Positions 56,938 through 64,000 of a stretch of DNA of 64,000 bases are shown here, one piece after another. The DNA lies in the NCBI GenBank assembly GCA_022559845.1, contig CM040126.1, forward strand, positions 145,708,064 to 145,772,063. The letters run 5' to 3'. The notes below the pieces were generated by a model, which searched no databases, was not told the origin of the DNA, and saw nothing but the letters and a program-made list of their open reading frames with translations. The position numbers were made by a program, and so were the translations under genes. The first letter of the stretch is position 1; the number at the start of each line of letters is the position of its first letter. Source of the stretch: Amorphophallus konjac. Lineage: Eukaryota; Streptophyta; Magnoliopsida; Alismatales; Araceae.

Positions 56938-58300
56938 CTAACACTTGTCATCCCAATTAAACTTGACTCCCGGCTTAGTAAGCTCGTAAAACGGCCTACA
57001 TCTTTGTGAATGCTGGGAGACGAAGCGGCGAATGAATTGCAACCTCCCGATTAATCCTCGAACTTCCATCAAATTCTTGGGAGGAGGCATATCTCTAATG
57101 GCCTTTGCCTTGTTGGGATCAACTTCAATTCCCCTCTTGCTAACAATGAAACCAAGCAACTTCCCTGATGAAACGCCAAATACGCACTTCTTGGGGTTCA
57201 TCTTCAATTGATACTCTCGCGATCTTTGCAAGACCTTAGCTAGAACCCCAGGATGTTCAATCCTTGTCCTTGATTTCACAACCAGGTCATCCACATACAC
57301 CTCAATATAAATATGAATCATATCATGAAAAATTGCCATCATAGCCCTCTGATAGGTGGCTCCAGCATTCTTAAGTCCAAAAGGCATGACCACATAACAA
57401 TAAGTACCCCATGGGGTAGTGAATGATGTCTTCTCTTGATCTTCTTCAGCCAGACGGATTTGATTGTAACCTGAGAAGCCATCCATGAACGAGAGAGTCT
57501 CAAATCCTGCTGTATTATCGATCAAAACATCAATATGAGGGAGGGGGAAGTCATCCTTAGGACACGCGCAGTTGAGATCCCGGAAGTCTATACAAATCCG
57601 AACTTTTCCATCTTTCTTCATAACTGGGACGATGTTAGCCACCCAATTGGGGTAGAGGACAACTCTAACAAATCTAGCCTTATGGAGCTTGTCGACCTCT
57701 TCTTTCATCTTTAAAGCCATATTAGGGTGGAAACGCCTCAACCGTTGCTTGACCGGCACAGACCCTGGCTTAAGTGTAAGGCGGTGTTCAACGAGTGCAG
57801 GGTCTAATCCAGGCATATCTTCATAACTCCATGCGAACGTGTCCTTGTATTCTTGCAGGACCAAAATGAGTACCTCCTCTTCGGAGGGCGGTAAATTCTT
57901 GCTTATGAGGACAATCCTAGGGTCTTCCTCGGTACCCAAATTAATTTCTTTGGTAGGCTCTTCTACGGAGGCTGATGGTTCGTCAAATCGTCTTATGCCA
58001 CTAGCAAAAGCATCAGCCTCGTCCTCATATTCTTCGTAACTTTCATCCCCCTCTTCAATAGGGTCTTCATCATTCATGATTTCATAGACACCCAAACCCT
58101 CATAAGAAACAACAGCATCCTCATATTCTGACTCTGGCAGGATGATTGGATTCTCTATAAATTTAGGAAGAGCTAAACAAGCCTGGCACCTGATAGCTAA
58201 CTCTAACAAAAACCTATGGGGAATCTGCTTACCCTTGGACTTCTTATGAGAATCTACCCCATGAATTTTATTAGAAGAAGAAGAACAACTAGCTTGACTA
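56938..58300 (-). pseudogene. pol: Ogre-like reverse transcriptase
   Basis: Open from 58389 to 56938. An acidic linker precedes FAWSYEDMPGLDPALVEHRL, RFVRVVLYPNWVANIVPV, VRICIDFRDLNCACPKDDFP, LSFMDGFSGYNQIRLAEE, MPFGLKNAGATYQRAM, the catalytic EVYVDDLVVKSR (about 57270-57305) and KCVFGVSSGKLLGF. On - a pyrimidine run ending in TTCTTCTAG near 58285-58300 resembles a splice acceptor, and Ogre elements are known to splice out an intron between protease and RT; that boundary is a guess here. The frame ends at a stop at 56938. Confidence 0.88.
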
Positions 58301-59399
58301 GAAGAAGAAGAAGAAGGAGGTGAAAAAGTGGATACATGAGGTAATACAGAGGAAGTCCCCTCATCAGAGTGGGAGAAAAGATTTAGCAATGAATCTTGAA
58401 GGAGCGGCCCCTGGGTCGGGACGCACTTAGAAGAGAAATAGGAGGTCTCCTCAACAGAAATGGAGGATTGGAAATTTGGGAATTTGGCGTTTTTTTTTCA
58501 TTTTTGTCTTTTTCTTCATTTTTATTTTCTATTTCAAGAAGAAAGCAGTGTGAAGGGAGAATAGAAGGAGGAGTGGAAATTACCAGATCAGAGAAAGATT
58601 GAATCAGTGATGGCCCGTGCGGGGGCGTGATGGAGAGTTTAGAAAATCGCTCGAGGAGTGAAGAAGGAATTGGGAGAGAAACTTGGATTGAATCTGGAGA
58701 TAAATTGATTATAATCAGAGGTGGTCTTGGCACGCGACCAAACCGATTAGAATATAGAGAAGCAAGCACTGATGGATGCATGGAAGTGAGAGAAAAGAGG
58801 CCGGCCCACAGCTTGTCCACAGTGAATCCTTCTTCAAACGGAACATCTGGCTCTCCAGTATCAGTGTAGTCACTCAGCAGGTGCCTCTTATCTGTGATTG
58901 CAGCTGGCATCTCAATCAATTCATGAATAAGTGGCGGCCATTCCGGGTCAGTCGGCATGAAGAGGCGGCTCAAAGATATAGTAATATCCTGCATATCGAA
59001 CCACCTGTACCAGTCACATTCTGGATCATCCATTTTTCTTCTTTTGTTAGGCCTTAAGGACTCCAGGGCTTTGTATGTGGCCAACGGGGCAATATGACGA
59101 GCAAACTGTCTAGCATGAACATCCTGACAGTCTAATATGGAAGTAATTATGGTAGTTTGCTCATTATTTTGAAAGCCACCCGTGGCAAAATGTGTTTTCA
59201 ATGTCCAAGTGAGCGGTTGGCGATCTGTTTTTAATGTGGATGTCATAAATGCCCATGGTTCATCTTTGTTTTTGCCTGGCCCTTTGTAACCTAGGCCACC
59301 TCGTGTAATCAGCTTCTGAGGTTTAACATGCCTAATCCTGTCTTGACAGTTGGCACCCAGACCTTTGCCATTTTGATACCCCATTTTCATTAAGATGTT
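58301..59399 (-). other. G-patch and linker region (possible Ogre intron)
   Basis: Right after the protease frame (stop at 59400-59402) the chain continues with a G-patch motif (KMGYQNGKGLGANCQ), a segment with RGGLGYKG, and about 250 residues without recognisable domains, ending at a stop at 58383-58385 that overlaps the RT frame. Retroelement G-patches follow protease and may bind RNA. Part of this stretch may be the intron typical of Ogre. Confidence 0.6.
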
Positions 59400-62300
59400 T
59401 CAGCCCGAGGTGTTCATCATGCTTTTCTTCTTTTTCCCCTTGGGAGGCAGGGGTGTCATAGCAACTGTTGTGACTTTTTCTGGCATTGGCCGTGGACAAG
59501 GGACGTCCAGCACAGATAATAGTGGCTTGTTGGCCGGCCACATGGATGGAACTGATGAAGCCACATGATTATCCTCCTCTGGCAAAATCGGCATACTGGT
59601 AACTTTAATAATGCGGCCTTTGTGTGGGAATTTAAGGCATTGGTGATTTGTGGAGGGCACCGCATCGAGTTGCTGAATGTAGGGGCGTCCCAGAATGCCA
59701 TTAAATGTCGGATCCATATCCAGAATATGGAAATCTGCTGTGATGGCGGCAGGACCCAAACTTACTTTTAACGTAATCATGCCTATAGGAGGTTTCTTCG
59801 TGTTATCATATGCAGTGACTGTGATAGTAGACGGCCGAATTTGGCTTTCCGAAATGCCACACAACTTCAAGGTGCTAGGTGGCAAGACATTGATGGATGC
59901 CCCAGTGTCCACCAGACATTGCTTAACAGCCACCTTATTAATGTCAATTGTGATGCATAGAGCGTACTTTCTTGCTGGGAGTGGCGCCAGTTCATGTTCA
60001 TGGAAAGTAATTGCCGGCTGACTGCTAGCGGGCGTTAAAACCATGACTATCTGCTCAACTGGAATGTCCTCATTGACCATCACCTTCTGCAGATATTCTT
60101 TCAAAGCTACCTGATGAGTGGTGGACCTTTTAATTAGTTCCAGGATTGAAATCATTGCTGGTGTTCGGTCCAAGTGCTTTAGCAAATCATATTGAGTCCC
60201 TGGCACTGACTCTTGTTCTTGTTCTTGCTCTTGCGGCCCCTGTACGGGCTCTAGCTCTCTCTGTGGAAAAATACGGTGGAACATCCGTCCACTGCGGAGT
60301 GGCGCCATGCCTTGACGTGCCTCTGTCGGGGCAAGTGTGGGAGGAGGATTAGAAGAAGAAGAAGGTGTGTTGGTGTTATGAAGTGGTGGAGTGGGAGTTT
60401 CCGTAGAGGGAATCCCCGTAGGGTGTGTTGGTGCCCCGGTAGGAGGCGTAGGAGTAGAAAGGGATACCCGTATGCGGGGGGAATTGGTGGGGGGTGGAAT
60501 GAGAAGAGTTCTGGGTACAAAAGGTGGCGGAACCGATGGTGGGGGGATCCTTGCCGGTGAAGGAGTAGTGGTGGCGGGTGCAGTGGGCGTTGGCGATGGG
60601 CGGATGAGGAGTGGCCTAGATGGCAATGGCGAAGGGTTGGTGGTGGATGGGTTTCGTTGTGGCGTAGGCTGCGGAGGTGGTAAGCGTGTAAGAAGGGGGC
60701 GAACCGATGAGGTTGGAGAATTGGTGATAGGAGGTGGATTAACGGGGCGCAGAAGGGATCGGCCCAATTGGGGAGTAGAAGAAGAAGAAAGGGTGCGTAA
60801 GAGGCGCGGGGGTTGATTTTGATTGTGATGAAGTGCCCCGACAGAGGCGTTTTCTTCATGCCATCCCTGCCCTCTCTCCACCTCATAGAGAGACGTGAAA
60901 GGGTTTACATGCTGGTTTGGCGGGTGCTCCGGCAATGGATTGTGGACAATCCCCATATCGTGCTGAGGCGCTGGAGCTTGTTGTTGCTGCTGTGGAGCTG
61001 GTTGCTGTGGCTGCTGAGCTTGTTGCTGCCGAGGAGACCTTCTTTCTTTCATGGTGGCGATGAATTGTCTCATCTCATCCCAATTGATGTCACCTTGGTC
61101 ATTTAGGTCATAAATGTAATCTCTGAAGTGGAAGCAACGATCAAGGTTATGACCAGGTGCACGATGGAAAGCGCAGTAATGGGATGTGTCAACATTAGCG
61201 GGCCACGCTGTTCTTTCCCTTGGTAATATGAGCAAATTGGCGGCCATTAAGGTATTGAAAATATCCGGGAGACTTTCTGGTAGTGGAGGGTAGTGGTCCC
61301 TTTTGGGTTCAAGTGGTGGTCTCCGTTGTTGTTGGCCATAGTTGGTAGGTGGTGGTACCTGGTGGTATTGTTGCGGAGCTGGAGGGTTAGCGCGGGGCGC
61401 TTGGTTTGGGGGTGAAGCAAAGGAATGTTGGGGTGCGAATTGGCGTTGTGGAGTGGAGTTGAAATGGGGGTTTTGTGGTGGAGGTGGGTTAGGACGTGGG
61501 TTAGCTTGGTGGGGGTGGCCAACTACACCAACCTGCTCATTTGCAATAGTGCCCTCCGTCGTGGGCCCACTGTTGTTGACATTTGTACTTTTCTTAAATA
61601 GCCGTGGCTTCGGCTCAAACATGCCCATAATGGGCGAATCCTTCATCTGTGTCTGGATATATCGAGCCCTTTCATAGAGCTCCTCCATGGTTGTTAATCT
61701 GTTCATGGCCAAGATATGCCAGAACTGAGGAGTTGCATTGGAAATTATCATCTTGACTTGTTCTTGTTCCGACAGTGTATCCTTCAGCTTCTCGGCCATC
61801 AACCGCCATCTATCAGCAAACATTATGAAGTCTTCCTCGGGCTTCATTTTTTCCGCAACCAGGTCCGTGAGTGAGACGGAGGGTCCGACCCGGTCTCTGT
61901 ACTTCTGCAAGAACTTCCTCTGAACGATGTCAAAGTCACCGGCATCAGCAGGATCCAATGAATAGAACCATTCAAGGGCTGGCCCCTCCAGAGATCTCCT
62001 GAATAAGTAAGCCAAAGAGGCCTTGTTGTCTTGCTAAAAGGAGGTCTCGTACATGAAATCCTTCAAATGAATAAAAGGGTTACCAGTCCCATTATATCGC
62101 AGGAAGTTTGGCATCTCAGATGGTGGTAAGTGGAAGACTGGCAATGTAGGGAGCGAGATCTCCGGGGCATTCTTAGCCATAGTGACCTTCTTCAGTTGCT
62201 CTTCCATGCTTGCCAACTTCTGAAGCAGTAGAACATTAGTGTCAGACTCGACTGGGGCTGGATTTTGAATAAAAGAATGCGGTATAGGCATCCGTAGAAT

Positions 62301-62771
62301 TCGGGGAGATTGGAGAGATTGGTGCCTAACCGTAGAGTGGCTCGCCTGTTGGGCCGGCATGGCCGTACTGGGCGTTGGTGGACGGGAAGGAGATTTATGC
62401 AGGACCGCTTGGTCATTAACGGGGTGATGGCCACTCTCGGCCGGAGGGGGATTGGAGGACGAAGAAGGAACAGACTTTCCTTTCAAGGCGGCCTGAACTG
62501 CCTGCCGCTGGGAATCATCCAACTGAGATAGTGCATTAATTAAATCCGTGACATTGAAGGATGGGGAAGGGTTCCCCGAAGTGTTGGAGGGTAAAGTCTG
62601 AGAAGAGGGCACAACCTCTTGAGGAGTGGTATCAACCACATGGACTTGAGGGTAATGAGACTGAGGATGAGGGTAATTTCCCTCATGATAGATGGAATCT
62701 TGGAGGGGAGTTTCATATTGACCAAAAACATTCTCATCCTCATCATCATAAGAATATCCATAGCCTGCCAT
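59400..62771 (-). pseudogene. gag: Ogre-like gag and protease
   Basis: Starts at ATG 62771 (MAGYGYSYDDEDENVFGQYE). The N-terminal linker is Pro/Ser-rich. The capsid core begins with MPNFLRYNGTGNPFIHLKDF, is cut by a TAG at 62034-62036, and continues RSLEGPALEWFYSLDPAD, DIVQRKFLQKYRDR, ADRWRLMAEKLKD. A knuckle-like HYCAFHRAPGHNLDRCFHF lies near 61130-61190. A very Pro/Ser/Thr-rich region of about 250 residues (61000-60280) follows, then the aspartic protease with CLVDTGASINVLPP near 59890-59925 and GILGRPYIQQLDAVPS. A stop at 59400-59402 ends the frame before the G-patch. Complete apart from these two stops. Confidence 0.88.
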
Positions 62772-63344
62772 GTTGATGATTTTACCTGAACGGAGTTACA
62801 TGTTTAAGAGGAGAGACGGCTTTATAAAGGAACTATCAAACAAAACCCACTCAATCCAAGCAAGCCAAATCAACCCAAACGAGTTTATGCAACCAAGTTG
62901 AGATGAACGCAAGATTTTAGTGTTCCGCTTGAGATTAGAGTGGATTAAATTGCAGAATTTCCCTCTTTTGCAAAGTGAAACCTAGTTTATCCAAGTGTGA
63001 TCTCCGGGTTAATTAGATTCTTTCTCTCTCTTTACCAACGATAGGTTCTCTATACTCCGGGTACTTCAAGGGTACAACCAGCCCGGCGTCCGTGAGGGAA
63101 TCCACGGGTGCGGGGACTTACGGAGGTTTTGGAAAAGGGATTTCCGGTCCAAAGAGACGGAGTGCTCAATGGAGGGTTGTCCCGATTCCAAGAGAGGTGT
63201 GTGGAATCCTAGTGTAGAGAGAGGTCTCTCAACCAAATGCCGCAAGATGCAAAATAATATGATCATATCACAGCAATATAGGCAAGCAATGCAATAATCA
63301 ATCTAACAATCACAGACAGCAACAGGAAGCAGGTTTCTGTAAAA

Positions 63345-63720
63345 ACGCAGGAAAGAGACGACCTAGGGCAGGTCGCTATAAACCAAAGAGACGACAGGGT
63401 CGCTGTCGTAAATCACTGTGGTGGCCCACAGGTAGTGCAAAACACGCGCCTTGGTGTGAGGCGCGTAATATGAAAGGATGCCTCTACGAAAGGGCGTCAA
63501 ATATCAGTGGTGCACACGGTCGAGGAAACACGCGCCTTGGTGTGAGGCGCTGGCAAATAAAAGACGCCCAAAGTGTAGGGCGTGAATTATCAAACAGAAC
63601 AAGAAGACAGCAGATATGATAAAAGACGCCTTATGGGAAGACGTAACACAGAAAATAGACGCCCTAGACGAAGGCGTGAAAAGAAAAAGCGCCTCTGGGT
63701 GAGGCGTTAATTCAGGAAAA
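63345..63720. repeat. ACGCC...GGCGT hairpin motif array, block 4 (leader)
   Basis: Around ten copies, including two nearly identical ones (CGCGCCTTGGTGTGAGGCGC at 63447 and 63533) and GACGCCCTAGACGAAGGCGT at 63658. Confidence 0.85.
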
Positions 63721-63819
63721 TAATCAAACAATCACAAACTGGCTGATCCCGGGAGTGTGCAGCGTGCACGATGGAGGGTGCCCGTGGGGCACAAAAGGAG
63801 GGGTACCGAGGGTACCGAG

Positions 63820-63905
63820 GGGAAAGGGCACACGTGGGTGCCGAAGGGGAAAGGGCACACGTGGGTGCCAATAGGAAAGGGCACACGTGGGTGCCAATAG
63901 GAGAT
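63820..63905. repeat. 26-27-bp tandem repeat with a G-box core
   Basis: Three and a half copies of a unit containing GGGCACACGTGGGTGCC, with CACGTG at its centre and imperfect palindromy around it. It lies in the leader next to the PBS. Confidence 0.85.
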
Positions 63906-63932
63906 GGTAATCAAAAGAAAAATAGTGGAGGT

Positions 63933-63948
63933 CCCTCCGTGATCGCCA
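63933..63948 (-). other. Primer-binding site of the Ogre-like element
   Basis: On - TGGCGATCACGGAGGG, 3 bp from the LTR at 63952. Ogre elements commonly use a tRNA-Arg PBS starting TGGCGA; I cannot confirm the exact tRNA. Confidence 0.7.
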
Positions 63949-63951
63949 ATT

Positions 63952-64000
63952 TGTAGATCGTGATAAATCCACACATGAGGAAGAAGAGTTTAAATATGAG
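63952..64000 (-). repeat. Start of the 5' LTR of the Ogre-like element
   Basis: TGTAGATCGTG onward is identical to 44455-44503; the LTR continues past the window. Confidence 0.92.

Larger units (their letters stand above)
62772..63931 (-). other. Leader of the Ogre-like element
   Basis: About 1.15 kb between PBS and gag, without a credible gene. It carries a hairpin-motif array (63345-63720) and a tandem CACGTG-containing repeat (63820-63905). Confidence 0.7.
44455..64000 (-). mobile_element. Giant Ogre-like Ty3/gypsy element with antisense genes (5' LTR cut by window edge)
   Basis: The 48 bp at the window end (63953-64000) repeat 44456-44503 exactly, fixing an LTR pair. On - the order is 5' LTR (from 63952), PBS, leader, gag, protease, G-patch linker, RT, RNase H, archaeal-type RNase H, integrase, then about 8.7 kb holding two antisense genes, then the purine tract and 3' LTR (45862-44455). 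The implied full length is near 21 kb, typical of Ogre. LTR ends are inverted (TGTAGA / TCTACA). CAATC at 44450-44454 is the left target duplication. About five in-frame stops disable gag-pol. ACGCC...GGCGT hairpin arrays fill the non-coding parts. Confidence 0.9.

Noticed and set aside
60276..60816. Gly/Arg-rich plus-strand ORFs
   Set aside because: They are antisense shadows of the Pro/Ser/Thr-rich linker of the Ogre-like gag-protease.

Overview
The window is nuclear DNA of a flowering plant and consists almost entirely of nested transposable elements; I see no ordinary host gene, rRNA or intact tRNA gene. Plant origin follows from chromodomain Ty3/gypsy (Tekay-like), Tat/Ogre-type Ty3/gypsy with a second RNase H, sirevirus-like Ty1/copia LTRs, plant-mobile-domain genes and PBS sites matching plant initiator tRNA-Met. 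I cannot name the species.

Layout, left to right. (1) 1-8496: a Tekay-like chromovirus on +, only the last 319 bp of its 5' LTR inside the window, with a broken gag-pol and a complete 3.5-kb 3' LTR. (2) 8497-14794: the 5' part of a Tat-like gypsy element on -, interrupted inside gag by element 1. (3) about 14935-21113: a gag-only sirevirus-like element on - (copy B). (4) 21114-30762, continuing at 42706-42800: a decayed Tat-type element on + with an antisense ORF between integrase and 3' LTR. (5) 30763-42705: a complete 11.9-kb gag-only sirevirus-like element on - (copy A), with two 3.3-kb LTRs and a perfect 5-bp target duplication ACTTA. (6) 42801-43439: a LINE reverse-transcriptase fragment on -. 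(7) 43440-44454: part of a third sirevirus-like LTR. (8) 44455-64000 and beyond: a giant Ogre-like element on -, with a 1.4-kb 3' LTR, gag-protease-RT-RNase H-aRNase H-integrase, and two antisense (+) plant-mobile-domain genes that keep their own introns. The junctions suggest this nesting: LINE contains (4), (4) contains (3) and (5), (3) probably contains (2), (2) contains (1); the LINE also contains (7), which contains (8).

Two themes stand out. First, each lineage carries in its LTRs or untranslated parts a long array of a lineage-specific short motif separated by non-repeated spacers: TGATGAGTCGAC in the Tekay LTR, TGTATAGACTT in the sirevirus LTRs, TTCCCGGCGC in the Tat LTR, and ACGCC(loop)GGCGT hairpins throughout the Ogre-like element. 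Second, the stretch between integrase and 3' LTR of the Tat/Ogre elements is used as a slot for antisense genes. In the Ogre-like element these are two intron-containing plant-mobile-domain genes, one with a TATA box and a poly(A) signal. The sirevirus-like family has no pol at all, but keeps a gag with six zinc knuckles and must be mobilised in trans.
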